64,000 nt of DNA. It comes from Pseudomonas sp. S31 (GTDB lineage Bacteria; Pseudomonadota; Gammaproteobacteria; Pseudomonadales; Pseudomonadaceae). Below the pieces are notes generated by a model, which saw nothing but the letters and a program-made list of their open reading frames with translations, was not told the origin of the DNA and made no database searches. The stretch is from NCBI RefSeq assembly GCF_016648105.1, contig NZ_JACVVE010000004.1, positions 124,001-188,000 on the forward strand, written 5' to 3'. Below are positions 1 to 9,298 of the stretch, piece by piece; the stretch's first letter is position 1; each line of letters begins with the position of its first letter. Made by a program: the position numbers and the translations under genes.

Positions 1-814
1 GGCTGGAGAAGTCCATCTCGGCGAACGCCGGGTGCTGGCGCATGCGCTCGAGCAGCACCGGCACCACGGTCCAGGTGTTGATTCGTTCGCGGGTGATCAG
101 TTGCATCAGCTCCTCGGTGTCGAAGCTCGCCGCCAGTACGGTGGTCGAGCCCGGGAACAGGCCGTCGCGGATGTAGTTGCACATGCCGCCGGTGTAGGCC
201 AGCGGCAGCGAGACCAGCAGCTTGTCGACATGGCTGATGCCGCAGGGGATGACCCGGGCCAGGCTCGACGCCAGCAGGTTGGCGTGGCTGATCATCGCGC
301 CCTTGGGCACCCCGGTGGTACCGGAGGTGTAGCAGATCAGCGCGATGTCCTCGGGGGGGACCCGCACCTCGGGCAATTGTTCCGGCGGCAGGCGCAGTGC
401 ATCCAGGGGTTGGACGCCGGGCGCTGGGTCCACCGAGAACACCCGCAGCCCCGCTGCGGCCTCGCGGGCCTCGTCGAGAATCCCCGCGAGCGCGGCCTCG
501 GTGACGATCAACGTTAGCCCGGCATCGGTCACCGGGTAGAGCATCTCGCGCGGGGTGAAACGCACGTTGAGCAGGGTCACCGCCACGCCGAGCTTCCAGG
601 CCCCGAGCAGGGTCTCGATGAAGGCATTGCGGTTGTGCATGAGGATGCCCATGCGATCGCCCCGGCGTAGACCGTGGGCGTGGAGGCCGGCGGCGATGCC
701 GTCGCTGCCGCGGTCCAGCTCGCCCCAGCTGAGGTCGCCATCATGGCTGCGCAAAGCCAGGCGCTCCGGCCAGCGGCGCGCCCAGTAACGCAAGGTTTCG
801 TTGAGGTTTTGCAT
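1..814 (-). CDS. acyl-CoA synthetase (AMP-forming), N-terminal part, cut by window edge
   Basis: Class I adenylate-forming enzyme (ANL superfamily) that would activate a carboxylate to its CoA thioester. About 271 residues are visible, from MQNLNETLRYWARRWPERLA onward; the C-terminal part lies left of the window. The phosphate-binding signature YTSGTTGVPKGA is intact, as is the upstream block DRMGILMHNRNAFIETL. The gene is last of a minus-strand run (GMC oxidoreductase, aldehyde dehydrogenase, Rieske oxygenase, CoA transferase, ligase) with an 18-nt gap to the CoA transferase, so it is probably cotranscribed. Substrate unknown; aromatic, terpenoid or fatty acid are all possible. Confidence 0.9.
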   Translation of the reverse strand, partial: MQNLNETLRYWARRWPERLALRSHDGDLSWGELDRGSDGIAAGLHAHGLRRGDRMGILMHNRNAFIETLLGAWKLGVAVTLLNVRFTPREMLYPVTDAGLTLIVTEAALAGILDEAREAAAGLRVFSVDPAPGVQPLDALRLPPEQLPEVRVPPEDIALICYTSGTTGVPKGAMISHANLLASSLARVIPCGISHVDKLLVSLPLAYTGGMCNYIRDGLFPGSTTVLAASFDTEELMQLITRERINTWTVVPVLLERMRQHPAFAEMDFSS

Positions 815-832
815 AGAGAGGGTTCCGCTCGC

Positions 833-2068
833 TCAGTCGGCTTGCGCCAGGTAGATGGCTTCGCTGGCCTGCAGGCGCGCCAGCGCCTCGTCGTCCAGGC
901 CCAGGTGTTCGCGCAGCAGTGCGCTGGAGTCCTGCCATTGCTCAGGGGCGGCGCCGGGCGCGAAGCGCTGGCCGCTGGTCTTCACCGGCGAGGACGAAAG
1001 GCGCAGATGGCCGGCACCGGGTTGCTCGACCTCGTACAGGTTGTCGCGGGCCAGGAAGTGCGGGTCGTGCACCAGGGTGTCGGTGCTGTTGGCCGGCCCG
1101 GCGGGAATGTCGTGCGCGACGAATAGGGCCATCCACTGCTCGTAGTCGCGGCTGGCGAACAGCTCGCTCAGCGCCACGTGGACCGCCTCGTCGGCAGCGC
1201 CGGAGTCGTCGATGCGCTGGTAGATCTGCGCCAGGTCCGGGCGATCGAGCACTTCGCAGAAGCGGTTCCAGAACCGGGGGAACAGCCCCTGGAAGAAAAT
1301 GCCGCGCTCGTCCCGGGTACGGTAGGCACTCAGCCTCGGCCAGCCGGCCATGCGCTTGTGGCTGTTGAGAAAACCCGGGCGTTCGTGCAGCAGCGCGGCG
1401 TTGGCACTGGCGTTCACCGCGTCGGGCAGCCAGTGCGCGGCCGATTCCGCGCCACTGACTTCGATGTAGGCCCCCTGCCCGGTGCGCTGCGCGCGCAGCA
1501 GCGCCGATAGCGTACCCAGCGCAGCGTTGAGCCCCATGGCATGCATGCCCACCGGCACCACGCCACCGGCCGCCTGCAGCTCGGGCGGCAAGGCGTAGGG
1601 GTTGAGCGAGGACAGCGCGCCAAAGGCATCGAACGACGGGCCATGGGAGCCTTGGGTGTGATAGGGGCCGGTGCTACCCAGGCCCGACAGCGAGCAGAAC
1701 ACCAGCTTGGGGTTCTGTTCACGCAATGTCTCGTAACCCAACCCCAGGCGCTCCAGCACACCGGCGCGCATGCCTTCGATGACAACATCGCTCTGGGCCG
1801 CCAGCTGCAAGAAGATCGCCGCCCCTTCCGGGTGCTTGAGGTTCAGGCCCAGGCTGCGCTTGCCACGGTTCCAGCGCAGGTGCAGGAAGCTCAGGCCATC
1901 GGGCGCGCCCACCGCATGCTGGCCGCTGCGCCGCACCGGGTCGCCGTCGGCGCCTTCCACCTTGATCACCTGCGCGCCCATGTCGGCAAGGTAACCGCCC
2001 AGGCTGGACGGGCCGAGCTGCGCCACTTCGAGCACGCGCAAGCCATTGAGAAAGTCATAACCGGACAT
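833..2068 (-). CDS. CaiB/BaiF family III CoA transferase
   Basis: Transfers CoA between acyl-CoA and a free acid, 411 aa, a normal length for the family. N-terminal block LNGLRVLEVAQLGPSSLGGYLADMGAQVIKVE is typical. The catalytic aspartate is probably D148 in GSHGPSFDAFGAL. I chose ATG at 2068 because GAGGAAACACCCG precedes it; the frame stays open 36 nt further upstream without a better site. It lies between the first Rieske oxygenase and the acyl-CoA ligase in one minus-strand operon, giving the pathway two alternative ways to make a CoA thioester. Substrate cannot be read from sequence. Confidence 0.92.
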   Translation of the reverse strand: MSGYDFLNGLRVLEVAQLGPSSLGGYLADMGAQVIKVEGADGDPVRRSGQHAVGAPDGLSFLHLRWNRGKRSLGLNLKHPEGAAIFLQLAAQSDVVIEGMRAGVLERLGLGYETLREQNPKLVFCSLSGLGSTGPYHTQGSHGPSFDAFGALSSLNPYALPPELQAAGGVVPVGMHAMGLNAALGTLSALLRAQRTGQGAYIEVSGAESAAHWLPDAVNASANAALLHERPGFLNSHKRMAGWPRLSAYRTRDERGIFFQGLFPRFWNRFCEVLDRPDLAQIYQRIDDSGAADEAVHVALSELFASRDYEQWMALFVAHDIPAGPANSTDTLVHDPHFLARDNLYEVEQPGAGHLRLSSSPVKTSGQRFAPGAAPEQWQDSSALLREHLGLDDEALARLQASEAIYLAQAD

Positions 2069-2119
2069 CGGGTGTTTCCTCGTTATTGTTGTTGTCCGGC
2101 GCACCCCAGGCGCGCCGTT

Positions 2120-3301
2120 TCAGGCCTGGCCAGCGGCCGCATCGATATCCCGTTGCAGCTGGCGGTGCAGGTGCGCGCACGCCAGCTCGCTGCGCCCGTA
2201 GCGGTATTGGCCTTGCGGCCAGGCTTCGGCGTTCTGCTGGATGAAGCGCTCCATCGGCCAGTCTTCCTGGGTAGCCGCGTGCTGGAGGATTTCCCAGCTC
2301 TTGTCGACGCGGGCGCGCAGGGCGTCGTCGAGGATCGCGTCGCGCACCAGAAAGCGCAGGTGGGTGATCGAACGCCCCGGCTGCCCGACGCAGGGCCAGA
2401 CGGTCCAGAACTCGACGTGCTCGGGTGCGGCGATCATCATCGAATTGGGGTAGATGACCAGGTTCGAGCCGATGTACTTCGAGCCGCCGCTGAAGCCGGC
2501 CTCGGCCTTGGCCAGGGCCTTGAGCTTGGTGCGCGCGCCGAAATGCTGGCAGTGCCGGCCATAGTCCTTGAACACCCCGACGTTGGACTCGATCAGGTCA
2601 CCGACGCCGCCCGGGTGCAGGAAGCGCGGGTGGATGATGTCGATGGCACCATCCATCACCAGCTTCCAGTTGATGTCGAGGGTGAAGGTCTTGTCGATCA
2701 CCACACTGGAGGCCTCGAGCTGCCAAGGCGCCATCTGCGCGTCGACCTCTGCCCCGAGATACTCGGCCAGGGCCGTTGCACCCTGCTCGGACAGCACCGC
2801 GAACACCAGGCCGTGGCGTTCTTCGGTGGGAAAGGCGATGAGGCTGTTGCAGCCGCGGTCGATCTTTTCGAACGACGACTCGAACGGCACCGTGCGCAGG
2901 CGCCCGCCGTCGCGGTCGTAGGACCAGCCGTGGTACTGGCACATGAACACCCGCTTGTTGCCCTGGGCAGCCTGTTCGACCCGGCCGCCACGGTGGCGGC
3001 ACATGTTCAGGTAGACCTGCGCCTTGCCATCGCTCTGACGGGCGATCAGCAACGGCATGTCGAGGATCTCGCGGGTGAGGAAATCACCGTTGTCGCGGAT
3101 TTCCGAAGCATGCGCGACCACCATCGGCAGCGACTTCATCACCGCCACCTCGGACGCCGCGCGGTCGTGGCTGACGAAGTCGCTGGCGGGCACGAACAGG
3201 TCATGCTCGGCCAGGTCGGTGGTGTCTTCGCGCAAGTGGGTGACGAGGCGTTGCGAGACGGCCTCGTTCACTGCGATATCGAGTTTCTTCTCGGGCTGCA
3301 T
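2120..3301 (-). CDS. Rieske non-heme iron oxygenase, alpha subunit (first copy)
   Basis: Catalytic subunit of a ring-hydroxylating-type oxygenase, 393 aa. Rieske [2Fe-2S] ligands are C101, H103, C121 and H124 (CRHRG...CQYHGW). The mononuclear iron facial triad starts in DIIHPRFLH (H224, H229); QEDWPMERFIQ near the C terminus probably supplies the acidic ligand. ATG at 3301 follows CGGAGAACCCC. No beta (small) subunit gene is present, so an alpha3-type oxygenase is likely. Electrons could come from the ferredoxin and reductase at 20.2-21.7 kb. It could be a hydroxylase, demethylase or dioxygenase; the substrate is unknown. Confidence 0.92.
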   Translation of the reverse strand: MQPEKKLDIAVNEAVSQRLVTHLREDTTDLAEHDLFVPASDFVSHDRAASEVAVMKSLPMVVAHASEIRDNGDFLTREILDMPLLIARQSDGKAQVYLNMCRHRGGRVEQAAQGNKRVFMCQYHGWSYDRDGGRLRTVPFESSFEKIDRGCNSLIAFPTEERHGLVFAVLSEQGATALAEYLGAEVDAQMAPWQLEASSVVIDKTFTLDINWKLVMDGAIDIIHPRFLHPGGVGDLIESNVGVFKDYGRHCQHFGARTKLKALAKAEAGFSGGSKYIGSNLVIYPNSMMIAAPEHVEFWTVWPCVGQPGRSITHLRFLVRDAILDDALRARVDKSWEILQHAATQEDWPMERFIQQNAEAWPQGQYRYGRSELACAHLHRQLQRDIDAAAGQA

Positions 3302-3354
3302 GGGGTTCTCCGGTATCGCCGTTGAACGGCTGTAATAGGTCTGGGGTGATGGCT

Positions 3355-4833
3355 TCAGCTGCGGCTGCCGCGCGGCGGTACATCCGCGTAGCGCCGTTGC
3401 CAGCGGCGCAATGTGCCTTCGATGGCGAACCGGTAGAGCGTGCCGTAGGGTGGATGCATGGCCCGCAGCAAGCCGAACGGGCCACCCTGCCAGTACACCG
3501 CGCGGGCGTGGCTGAAACAGCGAAAGCCTTCGATGCCGAAGCCATAGGCGCCCATGCCGCTATGGCCGACGCCGCCGAACGGCAGGTCCTTGACCGACAG
3601 GTGCATCAGCGTGTCGTTGACCGTGGCGCCGCCGGAAAAGCTGGCATCCAGCACTTGCTGCGCGGCGTGTCGGCTGCGCGAGAACACGTACAGCCCAAGC
3701 GGTTTCTCACCTTGGCGCAGGGCCTGCATGGCGGGCAGTAGCGCATCGCAGCTACGCAGCACCAGCACCGGGCCGAACAGTTCCTCGCGGCTGGCGCGCA
3801 ATGTCGGTGCCGGGTCGACGATCACCGTCGGTGCCATGCGCAGACGTGCCTCGTCGCACGCCTGCGTGCCCAGGGTCAGTACCTGGGCGCCGGCCTGCCG
3901 GGCTTCCTCGACGATCGCCTGCAGGCGTTGATAATGCTGCGCACTGAACAGCCCGCAGAGGTCGTCGCCCTGCGTCTGGCGCCTTACCTCGGCGTCCATC
4001 GCCGCGAGCAGCGATGGTTGCAACGCCGCCGGCACGTAGGCGGTATCGGGGCACAGGCAGCCTTGGCCGCCGTTCATCAACTTGCCCAAGGCCAAGCGCC
4101 GCCCCGCCTCGTCCACATCGGCATCGGCCAGGACGAACACCGGGCACTTGCCGCCGAGCTCCAGGGTCAACGGCGTGAGGTTCTCCGCCGCCGACGCCGC
4201 CACCGCGCGCCCTACTCCGGTGCTGCCGGTGAACAGCAGGTGATCCAGCGGCAATGCGGTAAACGCCTGGGAGGTCTGCAAGCCGCCCAGTGCGACGCTG
4301 ACCTCGTCCGCGGCGAAGTATTCGCGCACAGCCGCATCGAGGGCGGCGGCACAGGCCGGGGTCTGGTCGCTGGGGCGCAGGAAGGCACGATTGCCGGCCG
4401 CCAGGATGGTCGCCAGGGGCAGCAGCAACAGCGTCAACGGTGCATTCCAGGGCGCGACCACACCGACCACGCCGAGCGGCTGGTACTGCACCTGCGCCCG
4501 CGCGCCGAACAGCGAGAACGGTTGCGGCGCGCCACGCTTTTGCGGCTTCATCCAGGCTGCCAGCTTGCGCTCGGCGTGGCGCATCGCCTCCAGGGGCATG
4601 AACAAGTCGGTCAACCGCGCCAGCTCGGCCCGGCGCCCCGGAAAGTCTTGCAGCGAGGCGGCCAGCAGGGCATCGGCGTGCTTGAGGGTCATGGCGATGG
4701 CACGACGAATGCGGTCGCGACGCACCTCGAAAGTGACCGGCAATTCGCTGAGGAACCCCGCGCGCATCTGTTCGAGCCTGGCCCGCAGGGCGGCCTGGTC
4801 ATGCTCGGCGTACAGGGCGAAGAAGTCGTTCAT
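3355..4833 (-). CDS. aldehyde dehydrogenase, coniferyl-aldehyde-dehydrogenase-like
   Basis: NAD(P)-dependent aldehyde dehydrogenase, 492 aa. Visible blocks: PWNAPLTLLLLPLATILAAG, FTGSTGVGRAV, ELGGKCPVF, catalytic cysteine in NGGQGCLCPDT, and DLPFGGVGHSGMGAYGF. The PDT after the cysteine and the GxEGF tail resemble the CalB group rather than betaine aldehyde dehydrogenases. Two in-frame ATGs lie close together; the second (4833) is preferred because GAGGGAG then has normal spacing. That ribosome-binding site overlaps the stop region of the upstream GMC gene, so translation is probably coupled. It likely oxidises the aldehyde made by the GMC enzyme to an acid for CoA activation. Confidence 0.92.
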   Translation of the reverse strand: MNDFFALYAEHDQAALRARLEQMRAGFLSELPVTFEVRRDRIRRAIAMTLKHADALLAASLQDFPGRRAELARLTDLFMPLEAMRHAERKLAAWMKPQKRGAPQPFSLFGARAQVQYQPLGVVGVVAPWNAPLTLLLLPLATILAAGNRAFLRPSDQTPACAAALDAAVREYFAADEVSVALGGLQTSQAFTALPLDHLLFTGSTGVGRAVAASAAENLTPLTLELGGKCPVFVLADADVDEAGRRLALGKLMNGGQGCLCPDTAYVPAALQPSLLAAMDAEVRRQTQGDDLCGLFSAQHYQRLQAIVEEARQAGAQVLTLGTQACDEARLRMAPTVIVDPAPTLRASREELFGPVLVLRSCDALLPAMQALRQGEKPLGLYVFSRSRHAAQQVLDASFSGGATVNDTLMHLSVKDLPFGGVGHSGMGAYGFGIEGFRCFSHARAVYWQGGPFGLLRAMHPPYGTLYRFAIEGTLRRWQRRYADVPPRGSRS

Positions 4834-4846
4834 GTTCATCTCCCTC

Positions 4847-6490
4847 TCAGGCCGCCAGCGCATGGGCGGCCGCCAGTACGAAATCGCTGCCGCGTTCGCC
4901 GATCATGATCGCCGCCGCGTTGGTGTTGGCGCTCAGCAGCCGCGGCATGACCGAGGCATCGACCACCCGCAGGCCCTGCACGCCACGCACGTTCAGGCGC
5001 GGGTCGAGCACGGCCTGGGCATCGCTGCCCATCCGGCAGGTGCCCACCGGGTGGTAGCAGACCACCGCATTGGCCCGGACGAAGCGCTCCCACGCCGCAT
5101 CGTCCGCAGGGCGCGGCGACGGCGTACGGTCGCCATGGACGAACCGACGCAGCGGGTCGGCGGCGAACAATCGTTCCATCAGCCTGCACGCCGCGACCAG
5201 GGTGCCCAGGTCACGCGGATCGCCCAGCAACTGGTGGGAGAGCAACGGCAACACGTCGGGGTCGGCGCTGCGCAAGCGCACCTGGCCGCGGCTGAAGGGA
5301 TGACAGACGTTGGCCTGGATCATCACCGTCGGCTCCCGGGTCATCTGCGCGAGGGCCGAGCAGCGAACGTCCGGCGCCATGTCGTAGCTCAGCGGCAGGA
5401 AATGCAACTGCAGGTCGGGCTCGGCCAGGCCGTCGCGGGACTTGGCGCAGGCCATTGCCTGCACCGCCGGCGTGACCATCGGCCCACGCTTGCGCAACAG
5501 GTAGTTGCCCAGGTGGCGGACCACGTCGAGCGCCCCCATCTGGCTGTTGTAGGTGGGCACGTTGACCCGCTTGTTGATCCCGACACCCGCGTGTTCCTGG
5601 AGGTTGGCGCCCACGCCGGGCAGGTCCGCCACCACTGCGATGCCCTGTTCCAGCAGGTGCGCGGCGGGGCCGACGCCGGAGCGCATGAGCAGCGTCGGCG
5701 AACCGACGGTGCCGGCGCTGACGATCACCTCGGAGCGCGCCTCGATGCGCAGCAACCGGCCTGCCGATAGGGCTTCGACACCTACTGCGCGCTGACCGTT
5801 GAACAGCACGCGACGGGCAATGCATTGAGTGAGCACGCGCAGGTTGGGCCGCTTGCGCGCTTGCGCCAGGTAGCCCTGGGCGGTGCCGCAGCGCTGACCC
5901 TCGCGCTGGGTAGCCAGGGCCAGGAACGCGCCGTGCTGATCACCGCCACAGTAGTCGTCCAAGGTGGCGAGCCCTTCGGCCGCGCACGCCTGGACGAACA
6001 CTGGCGACAGCGGGTGCGGGTCGCGCTGCGGCGCGACGCTCAGCGGGCCGCCCTGGCCATGGGCTGGGTGCAGTGGGCCGGCGAAATCCTCGGCGCGACG
6101 AAAGTACGGCAGGCATTCGTCGAAGCTCCAGCCGCTGCAGCCAGAGGCGGCCCAGTGGTCGTAGTCGCTGCGACTGCCACGGATGTAGACCTGGCCGTTG
6201 ATCGAGCTGCTGCCACCGAGCAGGCGGCCCCCGGACCAGTCGAAACGCCGCCCGCCGATCGAGGCATCCGCCGCGCTGGGGTATTGCCAGTCGAAGCGTG
6301 GATTGCCGATCAGCCGCGACATGCCGGCCGGCATTCGCACCAGGAAGGAGTCGGCCTCGCCGCCCGCTTCGAGCAGGATGACCTGGAAGCGTCCTCCGCT
6401 GCTCAGCCGGTTCGCCAGTACACAGCCTGCGCTACCGCCACCGACGATGACGTAGTCGGCGACCAGGGTTTGCGGGTTGGATGACTGCAT
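4847..6490 (-). CDS. GMC-family FAD alcohol oxidoreductase (choline-dehydrogenase-like)
   Basis: FAD-dependent alcohol dehydrogenase, 547 aa. The N-terminal dinucleotide-binding motif is DYVIVGGGSAGCVLANRL with LLEAGG after it. GMC signature 1 region is GGRLLGGSSSINGQVYIRG, and signature 2 is SAGTVGSPTLLMRSGVGP. The active-site histidine is in CYHPVGTCRMG, with the partner N/H block in SANTNAAAIMIGERG. No signal peptide, so cytoplasmic. First gene of the 6490 to 1 minus-strand operon. It would convert a primary alcohol to aldehyde for the downstream aldehyde dehydrogenase. Choline itself is unlikely in this context. Confidence 0.93.
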   Translation of the reverse strand: MQSSNPQTLVADYVIVGGGSAGCVLANRLSSGGRFQVILLEAGGEADSFLVRMPAGMSRLIGNPRFDWQYPSAADASIGGRRFDWSGGRLLGGSSSINGQVYIRGSRSDYDHWAASGCSGWSFDECLPYFRRAEDFAGPLHPAHGQGGPLSVAPQRDPHPLSPVFVQACAAEGLATLDDYCGGDQHGAFLALATQREGQRCGTAQGYLAQARKRPNLRVLTQCIARRVLFNGQRAVGVEALSAGRLLRIEARSEVIVSAGTVGSPTLLMRSGVGPAAHLLEQGIAVVADLPGVGANLQEHAGVGINKRVNVPTYNSQMGALDVVRHLGNYLLRKRGPMVTPAVQAMACAKSRDGLAEPDLQLHFLPLSYDMAPDVRCSALAQMTREPTVMIQANVCHPFSRGQVRLRSADPDVLPLLSHQLLGDPRDLGTLVAACRLMERLFAADPLRRFVHGDRTPSPRPADDAAWERFVRANAVVCYHPVGTCRMGSDAQAVLDPRLNVRGVQGLRVVDASVMPRLLSANTNAAAIMIGERGSDFVLAAAHALAA

Positions 6491-6654
6491 TTCGCGCCTC
6501 GATGCTTGGGTTGAGGGGGGCTGCCGATGCTCGGCAGGGAGCCTTGCAGGCCAGTAGCCACGGGGGTTGGGACGAGTATCGGGGAGGCCCTGGCGAGGGG
6601 CATCGTCGTAACCGACGAATCAGTGTGGTGACTGCGAGGGGCTCGCCTACCCGA
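6491..6654. promoter_or_regulatory. upstream region of the GMC-led operon
   Basis: Noncoding 164 nt between the GMC start and the stop of the first LuxR-type regulator, both on the minus strand. It must hold the promoter of the 6490 to 1 operon unless that operon is read through from the regulator. I do not see the TAAC/GTTA element found in front of four other genes here. GTCGTAACCGACGA is the nearest palindromic stretch (about 6604-6617). No clear terminator for the regulator gene was seen. Confidence 0.35.
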
Positions 6655-9183
6655 TCAAACCGCAATCAACCCCTCGCGCCGGGCGATGGCCAGCGCCTCG
6701 AGCCGACTGCGGGCGTTGAGCTTGGCGTTGATGCTGCGCAGATGGGTCCGCACCGTGCTTTCCGACACGAACAGTTTTTCCGCCAGGGCGTCGTTGCTCT
6801 GCCCGCTGGCCACCAGGGCCAGCACCTGCAGCTCCTTGGCGGTCAGGTTGCCGGCACTGCCCGCCGCGCCTTCCGCCAGCTTCAGGCCCGAGCCGTCGGC
6901 CAACTGCACGGCGAAACCACGTAGGCCAGGCACGAACTGGCCGGTCTTCAAGGCCAGCGCCAAGGCCGCCCGCCCCTCGTCCCGAAACGGCTGCAGCAAC
7001 TGCTTCGGCTCGGCGAACTCAAGGGCGGCCTCCATGGCGCGCACGGCGGCGTGCTCGTTGCCACGCCGCTCCAGGGCCATGGCCAGCAGGATGCGCAGGC
7101 TCAGCGCCCGGCGCTGGCGAGCGGCGGCCAGGGCCTTCTCCAGTGCCTCGGCCAGACGCTCGGGCAATTGACTGTCGCCGCCCTCATGCAAGCTCACGCG
7201 GGCGTCCATCAGTTGCCAGGTATCAGCATCACCCGGCAACAGGTGCAAATCCTCGACCAGCGCCGCGCAGGGGTCGTCGCGTAGCGGCTCTAGAAGCTCG
7301 CGGGCCAACGTGGCATCGCCGCGCACCAGCGCACAGCGCACGCCTTCCAGACGCGCGCTGAACACCATCCGTGGCAACTTGCCCGCACGCCCCAGACACT
7401 CCAGCGCTGCCAGGGTGGCCTGGGCCAAGGTGCTGTCACCGCGCCCGATGAGGATCCGTGCCTGCAGCTTGTGGGCCAGGATGATCTGGTCCAGCAAGCC
7501 GGTCTGGCGCAGCATCGGCATGTGCAGCTCGAGCAGGCCGAGCACTTCGTCGCAGCGGCCCATCTCGTACAACGCCAGGGCCTCGAGCGTGGCGACCAGG
7601 GAGTTGCCGCGCCCACTGCTACTGGCCTGCCCGCGCACGCTGCGCAGTGTGTCGAGCGCACGCTGCGGCTGCGCCTTGAACAGCCAGGCCATGGCACTGA
7701 TCGAGGCGGCATAGTCGCCGACGAAACCACCCGCCTGCACCAGGCGTTGCGGCGCACCGTCGAGGTTGCCGTCGACCAGTTGCAGCAGCGCCAAGGTACA
7801 GTGATGAATACCGCTTGCGAACGAATCCATGGCCGCGCTGCCCGCCCACGGCCGCGCTCGCTCGCGTAGTGCCTCGACGCGGTCGCGCATGCTCAACCAG
7901 GTCAGCTCCAACGCTTGCAAGCCACGCTCCTGCTCGGCGCTCAGCACCATTCGCCAGAGGCGGTGGACGATGGCCAGCGCAGCGTCCTGGTCGTTGCAGA
8001 ACAACAGCGCCCAGGCCAACGTCAGCTGCAGCCCAGGGGCTTGCGCCAGCAGCCCCTCCTCGTCCAGTGCCTGCAGCCAGCGCGCCAGCGAGCGCATGCG
8101 CCCGGCGCCGAGCAGCGCCTGTTCGAACTGCAGCAGCAGGCGCAGCAACAAAGGCCGGTCCCCCATCTGGTAGGCATGCTCCAGGGCCGCCTCGGGCTGG
8201 CCGGCGTCGAGCAGTGTTTCCAGGGCGGCCCGATGCAGCTCGCGCACGCGTTGGGCCGAGGTGCGCCAGTGCTGGCTGCGCAGGCTGAACATCAGCGGCC
8301 GGGGAAACCGCGAGCGGGCGTGGATCAGCACGTCATGGTGCTCGGCCAGGCGCCGCAACAGCTTGTGGCTGCCCGGCTGGCCGCGCATGCGGTCGAGCAG
8401 GTCGGGGGGCATCGGGTCGACGGTGCTGGCGTCCAGGGCGAAATCCAGCAGCGCCGGTTCGAGGCTTTCCAGGACCTCTTCCTGGAACCATGCCTGCAAC
8501 AGGTGCTGGGCATCGAGTGCGCTGTCCCCCGGGTCGCTGGCACACAGCAAGGCGACCACGGCCGGCCACCCCTCGCTGTAGCGCCAGATACTCATCAGCG
8601 CCGCCGCATTCAGCGGCCGGGCCGCCTGGGTCAGGGCAGCGCCGAGTTCGTCAAGGGTGAACAACAGGTCTTCGAGGCGCAGCGCCTGTTCTCGGCCAGA
8701 CACCACGCCACGGTGAAACACCTGCAGCGGCCGCCGGCTGGCGATCACCAGCCGCCCCTGCGGCGGCAGGCTGCCCAGGCATTGCTCGAGCGCCTTGGGC
8801 TCCCTGGCCAGCAGGTCGTCGGCATCGTCGAGAAAGATCACGAAACGCGAACGCCCGCGGCCCATGGCCGAGAAACGCGCGAACAACGACAGCAAGGTAG
8901 CGCGCAGGGAAGAGCCCGGTGCCAGGCCGGTCTCCAGCGAAAGCATGGCCGACTGCATGCCCGGCCCCAAAGCCTGGAGCAACTGGCCGAGCAGCACCGA
9001 CTTGCCACTGCCGGCCGGCCCCTGGATCAGCGTTATCTTCTGGCGTTCGATATTTTCCAGGGTCGGAATGATCAGTCGAGGACGCGGCAACGGTCGTAGC
9101 TCGACCGCGCACTGCGCCAGAACCTGACACATTTCTTGCAGCGCCCAGCCTGTACGACCTGCGCTAGAGGGAACCGTAGGCAT
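6655..9183 (-). CDS. LuxR-family ATP-dependent activator (MalT/AlkS type), first copy
   Basis: Large signal-transduction ATPase with DNA-binding tail, about 842 aa. The P-loop is IQGPAGSGKSVLLGQLL and Walker B is FVIFLDDADDLL. A long TPR-like helical middle follows, then a C-terminal LuxR helix-turn-helix (LTAKELQVLALVASGQSNDALAEKLFVSESTVRTHLR). In this family an inducer binds the helical domain and triggers ATP-dependent oligomerisation; AlkS and MalT are known examples. The start is uncertain: GTG 9186 and ATG 9183 are adjacent and neither has a good ribosome-binding site. A shared palindromic element lies 76 nt upstream. Probably regulates the flanking catabolic operons. Confidence 0.9.
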   Translation of the reverse strand: MPTVPSSAGRTGWALQEMCQVLAQCAVELRPLPRPRLIIPTLENIERQKITLIQGPAGSGKSVLLGQLLQALGPGMQSAMLSLETGLAPGSSLRATLLSLFARFSAMGRGRSRFVIFLDDADDLLAREPKALEQCLGSLPPQGRLVIASRRPLQVFHRGVVSGREQALRLEDLLFTLDELGAALTQAARPLNAAALMSIWRYSEGWPAVVALLCASDPGDSALDAQHLLQAWFQEEVLESLEPALLDFALDASTVDPMPPDLLDRMRGQPGSHKLLRRLAEHHDVLIHARSRFPRPLMFSLRSQHWRTSAQRVRELHRAALETLLDAGQPEAALEHAYQMGDRPLLLRLLLQFEQALLGAGRMRSLARWLQALDEEGLLAQAPGLQLTLAWALLFCNDQDAALAIVHRLWRMVLSAEQERGLQALELTWLSMRDRVEALRERARPWAGSAAMDSFASGIHHCTLALLQLVDGNLDGAPQRLVQAGGFVGDYAASISAMAWLFKAQPQRALDTLRSVRGQASSSGRGNSLVATLEALALYEMGRCDEVLGLLELHMPMLRQTGLLDQIILAHKLQARILIGRGDSTLAQATLAALECLGRAGKLPRMVFSARLEGVRCALVRGDATLARELLEPLRDDPCAALVEDLHLLPGDADTWQLMDARVSLHEGGDSQLPERLAEALEKALAAARQRRALSLRILLAMALERRGNEHAAVRAMEAALEFAEPKQLLQPFRDEGRAALALALKTGQFVPGLRGFAVQLADGSGLKLAEGAAGSAGNLTAKELQVLALVASGQSNDALAEKLFVSESTVRTHLRSINAKLNARSRLEALAIARREGLIAV

Positions 9184-9258
9184 CACATTGGCACTCGATG
9201 AGCGCCAGCCGAGGGGGTTCGGCCGGCGCCTTGTTGTTATTGTCTGGCCTTAAGCTAA

Positions 9259-9277
9259 ACCTAACGGTAGTAGTTAA
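9259..9277 (-). promoter_or_regulatory. operator-like element 1 (TAAC-N7-GTTA), upstream of luxR-type gene
   Basis: Sequence ACCTAACGGTAGTAGTTAA. TAAC (9262-9265) and GTTA (9273-9276) form an inverted repeat. It aligns with elements at 14963, 27061 and 27158 over ATCTAAC-NNN-NN-TAG-N-T. It lies in the 112-nt gap in front of the first LuxR-type regulator gene, so it may mediate autoregulation or cross-regulation. Confidence 0.6.
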
Positions 9278-9298
9278 TCAATCACCCTTCAATCGGTC